DNA of 64,000 nucleotides from Holothuria scabra (taxonomy: Eukaryota; Echinodermata; Holothuroidea; Aspidochirotida; Holothuriidae): assembly GCA_037179385.1 (NCBI GenBank), contig CM074185.1, forward strand, positions 8,551,371 through 8,615,370. Reading direction: 5' to 3'. The notes under the pieces were generated by a model that was not told where the DNA came from, searched no databases, and saw only the letters and a program-made list of their open reading frames with translations. Shown here piece by piece: positions 1 to 13,010 of this stretch. Made by a program: the position numbers and the translations under genes. Within the stretch, counting starts at the first letter, position 1; each line of letters begins with the position of its first letter.

Positions 1-120
1 CAACCCAAAATTTTCTGCATAACTCTATTTTCTTTTGTATTTTTTTTTTTTTTTTTTTGCGCACTGACGCCCAGACATGCGTACTTTCTAATCGCAAAAA
101 TGTGCATCGCTGAAACAAAA

Positions 121-395
121 GGAAAGTATGGAGTCTGACTCTAGAAGCATCCGCCTCTTAAGCGGAAGGCCCGGGCTCTATTCCCAGGTCAAGTCATACC
201 GAAGACTCTAAAAATGGAACCTACTGCCCTTTTGCGTTATGCTTGGCATAACTGCGTTACGCTTGGCATAACAATGTGTAGAGAAAAAGGCCAGTGAGCC
301 ACAACTGGAAAAAAGGCCGTTGCCGGCTCGACTTGAACCAATAGGTTGGAAACTGGGCCGTCAAACTCCATCTAGCTAACTAACTGCTAAATGAG
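121..395 (+). repeat. SINE with tRNA-like head, copy 1
   Basis: The left part folds like a tRNA: a CCGC / GCGG stem encloses the 7-nt loop CTCTTAA (anticodon position CTT), followed by a B-box-like GGGCTCTATTCCC. The body ends in a conserved tract (GGCTCGACTTGAACCAATAG, then CTGGGCCGT) and a short TAACTAACT tail. A full antisense copy lies at 54.3-54.6 kb and 3'-end fragments occur elsewhere. tRNA head, unrelated body and simple tail define a tRNA-derived SINE. There is an internal near-duplication (GCTTGGCATAACTGCGTTAC). This is not a functional tRNA gene, because the acceptor stem is not maintained. Confidence 0.7.
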
Positions 396-713
396 TCATG
401 TCATAGTAATGCCGTCGCCTAATTCACCACATCCCGTAGGTTATTTTTTCAGTTTGGAACTTGGGAAAAATTGCCACAAGTGACATCCATGGTATACCGG
501 TAATGAAATCGAGTTGACAGATAAGACATCTGTTGGAAGTTAAAAACGATTTTTTTTTTTTTTTGTAAGTCCCTTTATCAGATGCACATCACTTCAGGCG
601 TTTCTCCTATGAGTGCCAGTGTACAGGACCGGTCGCTCATAGTCCCAGTAACGTTAAATTCATTCTTACTAATAAAACTGTTTGTACTTGGCCTGAATAT
701 GACCTATAAATTT

Positions 714-775
714 AGTCAGTTTAGTTAACTGGAGTTTTACCGCCCAGTTTCCACCCAATGCTACCTTTAAGTTGA
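714..775 (-). repeat. SINE 3'-end fragment
   Basis: The segment from TTAGTTAACTGGAGTTTTAC through CCCAGTTTCCACCC is the reverse complement of the SINE tail seen at 360-395. Only the tail is present. The equivalent fragment occurs at 36054-36118 in the duplicated block, so the insertion predates that duplication. Confidence 0.5.
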
Positions 776-825
776 ATGAATTTTGTTAGGCATAGTGCCT
801 TATGTGTATAAGATAATGGACTTCA

Positions 826-1092
826 GCCTGTCAGCCTCTCAATTTTTGCAGTTGTCCACAAATTGAAATTCTCATTTTGCACAGCTCTTTGACAACTAGA
901 CAAAAGCATGCAGAGTACTGAAGCAAATACTACTGAAAGTGTCATGCACAAAATGGTCTTGTTCTTGTATAACCATGAGACAGTAAACTGCAGAGGCAGT
1001 GTCTGGATTAGGATGAATTTTAGTCAGTTGTGGGAGAGGCTTCACCTAGTAGGCTAGGAGAATTGGAAATGTTTGGATGAGAGGAAAAATTC
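826..1092. mobile_element. Degenerate copy of the TTAA MITE family
   Basis: The interior (CAGTGTCTGGATTAGGATGA, TTTTAGTCAGTTGTGGGAG, GAGAATTGGAAATGTTTGGA) aligns with the MITE at 36513-36792. The termini have decayed, so neither the CCTCTCACCCCAAAC inverted repeat nor the TTAA flanks are clean here. It occupies the same position in the duplicated block as the better preserved copy. Confidence 0.5.
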
Positions 1093-1271
1093 TGCCAATA
1101 GGAGTAAATTATATTGATTAACTGTAGTGTGTAGTCGCTAGAAGACTTTATCAACATTACTCGAAATAAAAACAAGAACAAAAGTTGTACAAACAAACTT
1201 TTATGTAGGCTAGATGGTATGGTCTAAACGGGCTAATTTATTATAACGCAACTGTACTAGGCTATACTCAC

Positions 1272-1401
1272 CGACCAGCAAAGTAGCAACTACCCACGGT
1301 AACGTCCACGAGGAAATGCTCAAAACCGTGACCATAAGACGTCCAAGGAGGGCGGATACCAAGAAAAACATCATAGCTGTTGCTTGGAACCTATTAGCCA
1401 T
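1272..1401 (-). CDS. Leader-peptide first exon, copy 1 (unknown gene)
   Basis: The exon starts with an ATG at 1401 and encodes about 43 residues: MANRF followed by two hydrophobic stretches (AMMFFLVSALLG and WTLPWVVATLLVG). It ends at a canonical donor (G|GTGAGTATAG at 1272/1271) in phase 1. Length and composition fit a signal peptide or signal anchor. Copy 2 at 39082-39211 conserves the start, length, donor and phase while differing at several bases, which supports real coding. No downstream exon is recognisable toward position 1, so the gene may continue outside the window. The mature protein is unknown. Confidence 0.5.
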
Positions 1402-1911
1402 TTTCGAGTGCCCGTGTCGAGGATACATATACATATAAAGTACGTATAACGTGTAGCCGTATTGGAAAAAAATTCAAATTAAACTTCATCTGTGGTTCTC
1501 TGTTCTGAATAAGGCAGCTTAACTAATGTAGAGGCCATTTAAAAATGTCATGAAGAACAACTGAGTACGTAGCGAACTCAAAGTAGTGTTTCTACTTTAA
1601 AATTTTATATCCACTTCTGATGAAGTTCGAAAGTTGCCTATATGCCGTATGCCTTATGTACTATTGGGGCTGACTGCCGAGTGTGCCTCGATTACTGCAG
1701 ACATTAACGTTACAAAATTACCATCACATAATTGTCGTATCTCTGTGTTACACACTGAGTATATGCCACTCAGTGTTTGCACGGCGGCATGTGTTATGCA
1801 TAGGCCACAAGGTCAAGTTGAGTTCATGACAGTTGGCAGTGTCCTGGAAATTTTAAATAAGCCGTATAGTCACTGTGACAGTCATGCCTATATGCCGCAA
1901 ATAAGCGAATG
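1402..1911. other. 5' flank of leader exon, duplicated block
   Basis: This stretch is upstream of the minus-strand leader exon. It aligns in parts with 39212-39600 (for example CGAAAGTTGCCTATA and GTTTGCACGGCGG). It probably holds the promoter and 5' UTR of the gene. The plus-strand frame at 1634-1912 is not supported, because the paralogous block does not keep it. Confidence 0.35.
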
Positions 1912-4900
1912 AAAAGAAAAATAAAGGTTAACTAGCCACAAATGCAAGTCGAAGTTGACATGCCTACGGTGTTAAAGGTGCGGTGTGTGTGTGGGGGGGG
2001 GGGGGGGGCTAATTAAAGACCAAAGGCTTGTCTGGCCTGATCATAAAGTGCTCTGCAGCAGTGTAGGCAACTGGCGCCCTTTGAACGTATTTTTATTGTA
2101 CTGTCCATGACATAAGCCGTGTTCCCATTTGAGTGAGCGGGTGGATCAAGGTTTTGTTGCATCAAACGGTCTCGAATATCTTGAGCCGTATCCGCGTTCC
2201 CACTTGAGTGGGCGCAGTAGATCAACATGTTATTTGAACACATTGTTCAAGCGCGAAAAGGTCACCAATGTTAAAAAGTCGGTCTGCCATTTCGTATCGC
2301 ACAAAAGCACTGTATCTCAAAAACACACATGAGTGTGCGTTTAGTATATTTACGGACCTTTCGCTAACTCCATGCACAAATGCGGAATTATCCCGCAAGT
2401 TATATTAATGACGAGATCTCAACTATTGGGTTCAAAAACAGAGCAGAGACCAAAACCCAAAAGCCGATCTCCACCTTTGATTTTCAAGTTCACCTATATC
2501 TAAACTTCAAAACTAGGATCTTTAAAACACTGCCTACTAAATCACTGGCATCTCATCACAGAACATGTACTCAGAAAGATTCCCCTGCCCATTGCCTGCA
2601 AACGGGCTAATAACCCGAACTACTCTCTGATAAGAGCATCACTACATTCGGAATCCTCTCAAATCAAGAAAATATCTAATTTCGATCCTTACTAAACTCC
2701 ATGCTTGAATAATTTATCCACTTGTGATTCCTTTCCATCACTGCCACACATGCACAGCCATTCTCACCCCTACCGTAACTTATAAGACCCGGTAATCATT
2801 TTTCAGGTTCGAAACGCGTCCAGAAATAGAATTAGGCCTACTGCTATAGCTTATTACCAAGGAAAGTCATTTTTTCGCAAAACCAAACCTACCCCGGTTC
2901 CCACCTGATTTTTCCTTACAATATCACTAAGGGATTTTTGACATAAACGGACGGGACCGAGACTTCATGGTCACATTGGTTTACGATGTGGCCTAAGGTT
3001 AGTGGGCTTCATTTTGGCATTTATGTATTGTGTTTTTTTTTTTTTTTTTTTGTAAAAGAACACTTGAGTAAGTCAAACGTGTAAACTTGCTCATCACACA
3101 ACGGGGGCAAATTTCCAATTATTCGAATTTCCAATTGTTAACTTGGTCAGTCCCAGAAATTCCGGACAAGTAAGTTTCTTCGTTGCGCTGTTGTTATTGA
3201 ACTGAGTGACCTTTTTGCAAATTTTCCAAATATTACATGGGAATTCATGCTTTCATTTTCTAGGGATGTCTACGAAGTAAATTATTTGCCCTAAATATTT
3301 TTTGTCTTCTATTTCATTACGTGTGGGGACAAGCCGAGGGCAAGACATTGCTCTTCCTGAAGGCTCCAGTAACGTCACTGAATGTAATTTGTAGATACTA
3401 TTTGCTTCGCGATAGTTTTTTTGAAAGAATAACTTTATTCATCGTGGGCATATAAACACATACAGAGGTAGAAGAATAAATATGGTTTGCGATATTGCGC
3501 ACATTTGAAGTAAAATAACTTCACTGCCACGTACTTTCAACACTTTTTTACAGAAAACACAATAAAAGGCTTTCTCTTGGAATCGTAGAATTTGTGGGAA
3601 TATGCAGCTATCTTCCCTCGGGACTCGAGACTTCAAGGACCAGCGATACATTGGGGAGGAACACTACTCGCCTCGCAGTGCAATCAGAGTAGGACCAAGT
3701 GTGAACACTACCGTCCGGTTCGGCGTCAACGTGCCGCACAGGGTATATTAGAGGATGTCTTATAGAACTTGAAAATCTGTATCTATCACACGTTAGAGTG
3801 GAATTTCCTAAGAACAAATTTCAGTCAGATATAATGTTAGCAAAAAGGAATTATGTTTTTCAAATATTTCTTAGATAAAGTTTTTAATCATTTCTGCGTG
3901 TTTCTTTACAAGATTTTTCTCTACGACTGATGTTTCTTCTCTTTATTTCTCATTTCTGCTCCAAATGGAGGCTTATGTCACAGAAACGTCATTACAACGT
4001 CACAATATTTCTAGTTCGTATAAAATCTGGACGTTTATTGTACAGTACATGCTGTAGGGCAGTAGGATAATTTACATTGAGGACAGTTAGACCCACGGAT
4101 GTAACTGTTACTTTACTCCATGTTGATTTTATACACCTAGAGAGGATTTTGTCTCTGGCAGTTCTGGATGATTTGCATTAAAGCGGTTGTCTCATTATTT
4201 ATTAGGGAATATCTTAGGTGATTTAAAAAAGTGATACCAACTTGTTTAATAAACGTTGAAATGTAATTTTAAATGGGTTATTTTGATAACGACACAACAT
4301 ATACAATATAAATTACTAGAATAAAAATAATCATCCCTATTAGTGTGATAGATCAGGTCATTTTTTGCAGGCCTACAAAGTCTGGGACAAGATTCATTTC
4401 CTGGGGCACGTTACTTTTCTTATTGAAGGATGAGTACAGCTATCCCGCAGATTTCAAAGTTTTGTCGAAAGCTTACGAGTTAGAGTTTGTGTTTTTGTCC
4501 GGCCGGTTTGAGTTGTCTATTTGTTGCAACTTTTCCGTTTTTAAGTACGTTTTAAAAAGAAAATCGAAAGCTTACGTTTCGCCGAACGGCCCTTTGCATG
4601 AGGGTCGGGAGGACTTAATAGAAAGCTTCTCTGCCCTTTGGTTAAATTGATTCCTTTCTAACGTTTTCATTTCCCATTCTCTCCGTTTAACCTTTTCTTA
4701 ATCTTTTCTTAATCTTTTCTTAATTTGCCCTCTTTTCAACCCGCTGATTTGAGTTGATCATCTCGTTGGAAGCCCGTCTTTGGGGTGGGGTGGGGGAACG
4801 GGTTTTCACTTACTCATCGCGGCAAATACGCTAATTAGTCCACGATAATTCCAAAATTGAAAAGAAACTTTAGCCTTCTGACTTGTGCCACTGTAGAAGA

Positions 4901-6430
4901 TCGTCTGGAAAAGATTTATAGTTAAGGCCCCAAATTTACTTCTGTCCAAGGCCCAGACTGGTAAATCTGGCCTTGTGTGTCTTAACAGCGCCGAAAAGTT
5001 TCGGATTTTCAGAGATAATAACTTATGATTTAGAGGCTACATAATCGAATCGAAGTCCGAAATTTGAGGGTCACTTTTACTGTGTAAGCTAATCCATGAC
5101 TACATTTCTTTTCTTTTACTGCGTTTCATAATATTTGAAAATAATTCATACAGTTTACACAAAAAGTAATGGAACTTAAAATAATACGAAGGCATTGAGA
5201 AAGTATAAAAGCACCCTGAAATATCCAAAGAGCTTGTCCAGTAAGGTACTGCCGAGAAAAAAGAGATACATAAATCAAGCTGAGACAGTATCCGAAGACG
5301 ATGGTATTACGTAAGAACACGAAAAACTGTTCACCTTCGATCTTAAACACCTGCTCGATTTAACGGTCCCTTGATCCCTCCCTAATTATCATTGATTCTA
5401 GCTCACCATTGTCCCACATACCCTACCTTTACCCACCCGACTCTGCGCATGCATAACACATTAACCGATTTAGGTGGTATTTGTTTGGAATTGGAAATCA
5501 AAGCAGCATCAGTTAACCGTTAATACTGTCTTAAAAAGTCTCAATTTCCTACTGGGGGCGTTCTTGTCTTTTCTCTTATGGGAGCATATCCCAATTAGCA
5601 GGTGTATTAATGTTTCCGTTTGTTCGACAAACGGAAAGTTAGATAGAGTCCCTAAAGGAAGCACTTTTTCATATGAAATGGAATGGGATGGGGTGTTTGT
5701 AAAAAGTATATTACATGAAGTACCATTGGTGAAAATGGGCCTAATTTGTGGAAAGTATGGGCTTTAGAAGCTGCGGAGGCACACCAAGCTTTTAGTGAAA
5801 AACAAGGTTCGGACAAGGGTGATTGACCTTTGAGCTGAAATAGCAAAAAAGTATTCACGGCCATGATATGGAAAATTGAAAATGCAATCAATGGCCAACT
5901 TGTCAGCTTTCATGTCAGTGGTAGCCTGCACCTGGCCTAAACCTCGACAGGATTTTAGAGGCCCGCTTACCCTTTGGAATTAGTGTGTAAGTCAATGGAG
6001 AAATTGATGGGGGTATCGTACCTTATTTATCGTTCTTCTTGAGTTTTCAAATTTCACAAAAGGTGGCGTCTCACAAAATGAAAAAACATAAACACCCCCC
6101 CCCCCCAAAAAAAGAGGCCAAGCGTTCAAGGTCTCTGGCCGTTTATGTGTCTTGTCAACTACAACAGAGAACCAACTCAGGCGCCTCTCTAGTACCCTTC
6201 CCAGACAACTCAGACAATCTTGGACAAAGATAGGTGGAACAACCCCGCTCCCCGTACAATGTTGGAGATGAAAAGGCCAATTCGACCGGGACGCACCATT
6301 GTCTTTCGAAACCCATTATTGTTCTGGGGAACGGGGGTTTCGTATATCGCTGTTTTCTGAAGGACAAATCATTTCAAAGGGGAATAGAGGTCGTGTAAAT
6401 AGGGCTGTGTTGGGTGGACTTTAGAAAAAG
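1912..6430. other. No recognisable gene
   Basis: I see homopolymer tracts (G near 1990, T near 3035), a diverged duplication of about 70 bp at 2114-2228 (TTCCCATTTGAGTGAGCGGG against TTCCCACTTGAGTGGGCGCA), and a short CTTTTCTTAAT direct repeat near 4690. Short open frames at 3439-3817, 4345-4650 and 5474-5767 have neither convincing splice context nor recognisable motifs. Confidence 0.4.
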
Positions 6431-6439
6431 TAGCTTGGT

Positions 6440-6500
6440 TGGGTCGGCCTTTTGGCTAAGATCATGTGCAGTGTCTGTTCTTTTCCAGTCTTGATTGGAG
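6440..6500 (+). pseudogene. U2 snRNA-derived sequence (5' part)
   Basis: The string CGGCCTTTTGGCTAAGATCA is identical to the highly conserved 5' region of U2 spliceosomal RNA, and GTGTCTGTTCTTTTC follows where U2 has its TCTGTTCTTATC. The branch-point recognition element GTAGTA is changed to GCAGTG. Beyond about 6495 the match fades, with no clear Sm site or stem IV. It is therefore a truncated U2 pseudogene, or part of a U2-derived repeat, rather than a working snRNA gene. Confidence 0.6.
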
Positions 6501-7428
6501 CCATACATGACACACCAATGATGTTTTAATGGTCTGAGGGCCGAGAGTTTGGTCAAGTGGTGTCCTTCATGCAGGTAATGTGAGTTGCACAAGAAAAATG
6601 CCACAAATTATTGCGCAATGAACTAAATTGTATTAAGTGAATGAATTTACATTTTATATCTCGCCTCAAAAATGTCGTATGAAGATGCGAGTTGGATTGA
6701 ATTCATTTTTCATGCTGTTAAAATTATATTTTTGAATTTTTTGACTTGAGGGACACTTTAATAGATCACAATAGGCTACTACAGTACTGCCACTTTTCGG
6801 AAAAATGTTTCAAAGCATTTAGACATATACATGACGTGTACCCCTCTCCACGTCTGCCCGTCATGTGGCAATTAAAAACGTTGCGGAGTTTTTTTTTTCC
6901 TATTATTTCGGGCAAATTGCTTCACGGAAAGCTATGGATTGGGGCTGACATTGTCTTTCCATAAGTTTCCCTAAAATGAAACAATTTTTTTGTATCATCT
7001 TTCTTCTCAGAAAATTTGCCATGCGACTATGACTCTGTCTAATCTTCCTGCCAAATGTGTGAATGGATTGGATGAGTGTTTTGTGTAATTAAAAGACATG
7101 TCATTCGTTTTACTTAAAACTAACAGGGTTTGCCCGAATTGTCCATATCCTGCCCAAATTTCAGATCCCGATAATATCAGCTTAGTGTAACAACTTTTTT
7201 CATTTTATTGGAGAGAATTCGAAATTTCATTCAAAGAAGAGCTGGGAAAACCCACTCTGTAGTTGACTGGTGTCACTAATATCAATTTTCCGATGTTGTT
7301 TTCATTTTTCAAAACCAAGCAATCGTCCAACTGCTCCTCTCCCGCCCCTATAGCTATGCAACTGTTTTGAAGCTGGTTGCGGGAGTGATAAATGAGAAGT
7401 GAGGCCCCTTCAATTTATAGGGCTAGTC

Positions 7429-7584
7429 ATAGTCCTTTTTCCAAATAGCAATTACAAAGGACTGTGGGACAGAGTTTATGTACGCGCCGTTCTTGTCAAT
7501 GGCAGTTTACTGTGATAAAAAAACGACGCGCTTCTAACTCCAGTCCCACAATCCTGCGTAATAGCTATTTGGAAAAAGGTCTAT
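7429..7584. mobile_element. Fold-back MITE, about 156 bp
   Basis: Inverted termini ATAG(T/A)CCTTTTTCCAAATAGC at 7429-7450 and 7563-7584 continue inward (ATTACAAAGGACTGTGGGAC against ATTACGCAGGATTGTGGGAC), giving arms of about 60 bp around a short centre. There is no coding capacity. No convincing target-site duplication was found, so the superfamily is unassigned. Confidence 0.6.
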
Positions 7585-10383
7585 TGCTAAATTTAAATAG
7601 ACGCGAGGCTGGTTCTGCGCATATTTTTAACGAATAAAAAACGAATAAAAATGAAGCGGACGAATTACAAATCTAGAATTTGCAGATGAATTACGATCAA
7701 TTCTTACAAAACAGCCCATACTTCAAAGTGTGTTTTATGTGTTAAACTTTTAAGGAGAAACCAAAGTAACACATACGTACATCATGCTACACTTATATGC
7801 AAAGAAACAAACGATTTCATTTCCATTTAAAGCAACTGGAAAGGCTACAGGGTTGCAAAATTTCGTGAATGTCATCTTTCAAATATAATGGCTGGGGGAC
7901 AAGAGGGCATTCCCCCCTCCCCCCAGATTTGGACCCTGCTCCCCTCCCCCACTTGGCCCCAGTTAGGAGTTGGGTTATTTAAAAAAAATAAAAAATAAAT
8001 CTCTCCGGAGACTTATTTTTAACCTCCAGCGATATGCTAAAACCTCAGAGCTTCAGGGAACCCCGCCCCCTCCATCCCCATCCCTAGTAACGGACTCTTT
8101 GGTCCCGTTTTTGCACTACACTAGAAAATATTTGTCTGTTTAGATGTAGCAGACGGCATATGTGCCTGTTGCGATTAGTTTCTAACATCTATTAGCCCAT
8201 TTAAAGTGTAAATCTGCAAAATGGTACAAAATGAAAGATAACCTTAGCCATTTCTTTTGTCTTCATTTGTGTAGATGGGATTCCTTCGTCAGTTAAATCC
8301 AGCTCCAAAAAGAATATATAATGAGATCCCTTTCTAGCTAAACGTGAAGCAGATGTAATTAAAAATGTTTGTTATAAGATTTAAAAAGGTAAATCAAGTT
8401 CTTTATTACGTGATAGATGATAGCTGACGTGCATAAGTTGCATAAGTTACCATGTATATCATACAAAGAAGTATTTTAGCTATAGTATGTGACAGTCATT
8501 CCTCTGCACCAGTACAATTTTACCGATAGTCTACACAATTTTTCTATCCGCAGAGTTTTTGGTGATTGTAAAGGTTAATTTCGCGTTTCGATGGGTTTTC
8601 TTTTTGAACGTATGGCATTGCTAGCTAAGTGAACAATGAGTCGAAAGTTATAAGGCGAACTTGTGTTTTTCACTTTAACGGTTCTGTGATTATCACCCCA
8701 TATTTTCAACAGTGTTGCATTTTGAAATTCTGATGTGAAAACACCAATAAGGGCGATTTTATGTGTTAGGTGTAGCTGCTAAATATGATCGCCACATACA
8801 CCGCAGTATTTTGCATGAGGGTTAATTTTCCTACAAAAAAATGGAGGTCACAGAACATCTATTTTCATCTTCAATGTAAATCTATCTATATTCCATTAGG
8901 TAAAAATATCGTTCGAGTTTGAAAGTCAACTTCTTTCGATCAGTCACAAAGCTTAACCCTTTTGATCGTCAAACTTAGCTTTGAGGGCCAGGCAATCTTT
9001 TTCCTCACTTCCTCAGTTCAAGACACTAGGGGACGAGCGAATGCCAAGTATAGTAGCCGCTTTTGGACTTCTTACAGTGTTTTCATTATGTGCCTTGTTG
9101 GTTTAGTTACTTTGTAAGTGTCTGTAGATTTAAAGGGGTTAACCATGGAAACAGATAATATATTTAAGGGTGTCTCTGGGTTCATTTCACGTTGAGGCAT
9201 ATTACTTGAGGGATATTTCAAATACATGGTTCTTGGAACGACTGTATGCGGTTATCAGAAGCCCTTTCTATAGTTTTTGCCAACTGCCGTTCTTTATGAC
9301 ATGGTCGTTACCCTTCTTTTCTTACAGTTTAAAACATCCGAGCAATCTGTTGACGTAAGAGTTAGGCGTTGTTTTAAGAAAAACATTGAACGGGTGATTT
9401 CTTTTTATAATGAAGGAACTTATAACTGTAACAAGAACGACAAACTAAAGTTATATTTTATTTTGTTCAAAACTGAACTTGCCGTCACAGAGGGTTAGGA
9501 ATAGAGAACGGATAAGAACACGCAGTTTCCCGGATGCGAAAATTGCGCAATATTAACTGCGTAGTTTTCTTCTGACCTAGACGTTTCAACTGAAACATGA
9601 ATCGCCCTTACGAATAGGCGCTTGTTTTGCCAGTGACCATGTGATCAGCCGAAGGACATATGATACAGTTGATGATATCAAATGCTACCGTGGCTTAAAA
9701 AAGCTGTTTTGAGATTTTGATGTGTTTCAGTGTAAAGTCAAATGTGCTACACGCAGGGCTGGCATCTAAATAACTTAGTTAACCTCAAAGTTTTTTGTTC
9801 TGCATTTTGCAAATATTCTCACATTAGATTTTTTCAAAGGTGGCTTTCCTTGGCGGCATGGCATAATTACATTTAGCAATCTTGTATGACAAATTTAAAA
9901 CGGTTCCTTTGAGCAATCGTGCTGTAAGGGAAAAGACCACAAGCCACGAACTTATCGAACCAAAGGAAGAGAGGGCCGATGGGAAATTTTATACTGTTTA
10001 TTTCGTTGACACTTATGTAGTAGGAATGGGAAGAGAGATCTCTGATAAGGAGTAGCCAAATAAAAGACTGTGTAGTTATCACTCTCTACCCTTACACCTC
10101 CTTAATCAAGATGAAAGCTTAGTAACATCTCTTCTGATCTGGAAGTGTATGCTTGCTTTGTTGGTGATAATGCGATGCATTAACATACAGGTGGTCCGAT
10201 TGAACTGCCGAACCGCAATAAGCATGGCCATACTGAGAACACCAAGGAAGTTAAAAAAAATGCTGAAATTATCATTCCTGAGGAAATTTTGATATTCTGA
10301 ATTTCCAATAGTATGCATGAAATTCTGCAGTTTTGGCAACGGCCGGAAATTATTAATAAAACAATTCTTCTGCAATCTAAACC
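7585..10383. other. No recognisable gene
   Basis: AT-rich sequence with a G/C-rich patch at 7890-8100. The two overlapping open frames at 9170-9498 follow an acceptor-like TTTTCTTACAG at 9317-9327, and one frame stays open for about 55 codons after it. I recognise no domain and no donor, so I do not call an exon. Confidence 0.35.
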
Positions 10384-12597
10384 AGGGGTGGCGCCAGGAT
10401 TTGCCCGACAGGGGGGCCAAGCTCCCCGACAGGGGGGCCAGCATTCAAGACTCCGACAAAGGCGATGAGGTGGTCCCGGCGGGACCTGACTTGGCAGGAT
10501 TTGGGCGCGCGTAGTTTATTTTGAAGAAAAAATTGAAAGTTTTTAAAACAATTTTGACTTTTGAAAGGACCACTAAAAGTTGGGGTGTTTATTGAAGAAT
10601 CTATCCTTCATATGGGGAAAATCAAAAACGTTTTGTACAGCTGAAATTCGGTAGGGGTTATGGATGTAACCGTTCTAGGTTTACGTACTAGGGTCTCAAG
10701 ACGAGACTAGAAGTTTGCCCGAAAATTTTCCCTTTTTTGAACGAAGATTTGAAAATGAAGAGCTTATTATATTGCAGAAATTTTGAGATTTAATTTTAGA
10801 AAATTTGTTTTTTGGCAAGTTTAAAATGAAAAATTTGGGTTCTTTATTAACTGATATGCCTTTCAAGAGCAAAATTAGGCTGAAATTAGGGTCACTCGAA
10901 GAGTTGGCTTGGATTATTTGTGTACTGAGTATTCATCGAAATTGGAAAATGTGGAAAATTGTTACTTTATGACAGATTTGGGGGGTGTATGGAAGAATCC
11001 GACCTTCTTTTAAAAAAAAACAAGTAGTTTTGTTGGGGTTACTGAATATCAGCAGGCAGATTAAGGCCCTCGGACCATATTGGAAAATTTTCCCGCGGAA
11101 ACGTTTGACTTTCCATATGTTTTAAGTTTTAGATTTTATATATTGAAATAGAGCGGGAGCCTTTCATTTTGGGAGGGGCAGATTTTTTTTCTGGGAAATG
11201 TAACCCTGCCCGAAAGAGCACACAGATATTTTTGAAAAAATTGAGAACGCCCAGATAACAAGAAAAGACATTTACCGGGCTGGTAACTAGAAACAAAGTA
11301 GTCATTAATTTGAGCTTTCTTTGGCAATAAAATTTTCACTGTCCCAAAACGAAGAATAAAATTCAAGAATGCATTGTTCTGATAAGTAATCTTTTCGGCC
11401 AAAATACTATCTAAGCAGAGCGGCGCCATCAGTTGGCCCGGAACGTACAGAAAATTGTTTAAAAAAATCTAATGCCTCAGACGGCCGGAAAATCGCATTT
11501 CCCAGACTTGTTACTAGAAATAAAGACATCGTTATTTTGAGCTTCCCTTGAAATGACCGTTTAACCTCAACAAAAAAAGCCAACTTTTTGTACGTGATCA
11601 GAAAATCACCAGATTATAGGTACTACTACAATTAGAAGTAATGGTCTTGTCCCTTTTTTTGGAGGGGGGGGGGGGGAACTATGCAACGGAATTGAAAACT
11701 ACTAATGTGTTTGACTCTACAGGGAATCTTCGTTGTATTTAATTGCAAAATCCACTGAATAGATAATGGGGATAGAATGGGGAGGCGTTCTTACGCTAGT
11801 GTTTATCATTGTGGCTCAAAACGGCCTGGCCGATTTTTATTACTGTTGCTAAAATTCGGCTGTCGGAGCAGGCCAGATGGCACTCTATCAGGCACTGCAT
11901 GTACATGAACAACTACTCGCTCGTTTTTGCACGGAAAATTTGGAAGTGGGAGTGTCCTAGAAGAATATGGTGTTCAAGTGAACAAAATCAAGAAGATCGT
12001 CCGGGTGACTGAAGTTATCAGGCCCACATGTTTTATCGGCCTGAAGGTAAAACCTAACCGACGAAATTTTATTTTCTCAAAAACAGGTGGAGGGCAGTCT
12101 TCCCCAACAGGGGCATGACCTTTTGCGCACGGATTGAAGATGGGATGAGGGATAGTAGAGCTAGGAAGAAATAATTACAACCGATTCAGGTATGCATTAA
12201 AATAGCGTTACAAAAGAAAAAGGTGACAAAAAAACAGTTCATGATCATCCATCCAGAAACCGCAGTCCTTTACGTTTTTCACACTTTTAGGCCTCCCCGA
12301 AAAAAATGCCGCCCTTCCCAGACGGGGGATGAGAAAGGACAAGGAGCATGGAACGAGGTAAAACAGAACAAGGAAGAAGTGATTGAAAATCGATTCCAAT
12401 ATGCATTAAAATAGCACTAGAAAACAAAAAATATGGTCAAAATCATCCACCCAGTAACTTCAGCCCTTGAAGGATTTATTATTATTATTTTTGGACCTCC
12501 CCGACGAAATCGCCGACCTTCCCCGACAGGAAGGGGGGGGGGCAGTGTTCCCCGACGGGAGGCCATGGTCCCCCTCCCGCTGGCGCCACCCCCTGCA
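10384..12597. repeat. G-rich repeat block bounded by CAGGGGTGGCGCCAG inverted ends
   Basis: CAGGGGTGGCGCCAGGATTT at the left and its inverse CTGGCGCCACCCCCTG at the right bound this block, and both ends carry CCCCGACAGG-type motifs. The interior has no coding frame; degenerate short motifs (GAAAATTTT, CCCGAAAA) recur. It may be one long non-autonomous element or several stacked copies. The flanking 8-mers agree at only about 4 of 8 positions, so a target-site duplication is not shown. A related end sits near 13806. Confidence 0.4.
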
Positions 12598-12619
12598 TTC
12601 AACATGACGATTATTGCGG

Positions 12620-13010
12620 CAGTGGCGTAGCCAGGATTTTCTTGTGGGGAGGCAAAGTCGACCTATCGTCCCCAATCTTGACCGACAGCACTATCAAAGC
12701 GGAGCACCACCATCGGTTGGCGCGGAGCGTACAAGAAAATTTTGGGGTTTACAAACCCCTCAGATGGTAGGAAACGGCACTTTCCGAGTGTTTTATGCTG
12801 CATGTACCCAGCCTGGAAACATGGATCTCATTTTTGAAGTTTCTCAATTAGTGCAAAAAATAAAAACTTCAATCTATGAAAAATGTTAATACATGTTTCT
12901 TAGCGGAGCTCTATCGATTGGCGCGGAACGTACCAGGAAAGTTTTGGCTATACAAACCCTCAGATGGCCGGAAACGGCACTTCCCGAGTGTTCTAAGCAA
13001 GAATATGTTC
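12620..13010 (+). repeat. GTGGCGTAGCC-end repeat, with a second partial core copy
   Basis: It begins CAGTGGCGTAGCCAGGATTT. Its core includes CACCATCGGTTGGCGCGGAG, CAGATGG and GGAAACGGCACTTTCCGAG. A second partial core copy follows at about 12905-13010. The same core appears at 21055-21293 (minus), 38600-38835 (minus), 56075-56340 and inside the hAT-like element at 60.5 kb. It is a non-coding dispersed family, and short frames in it are not genes. Confidence 0.6.
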
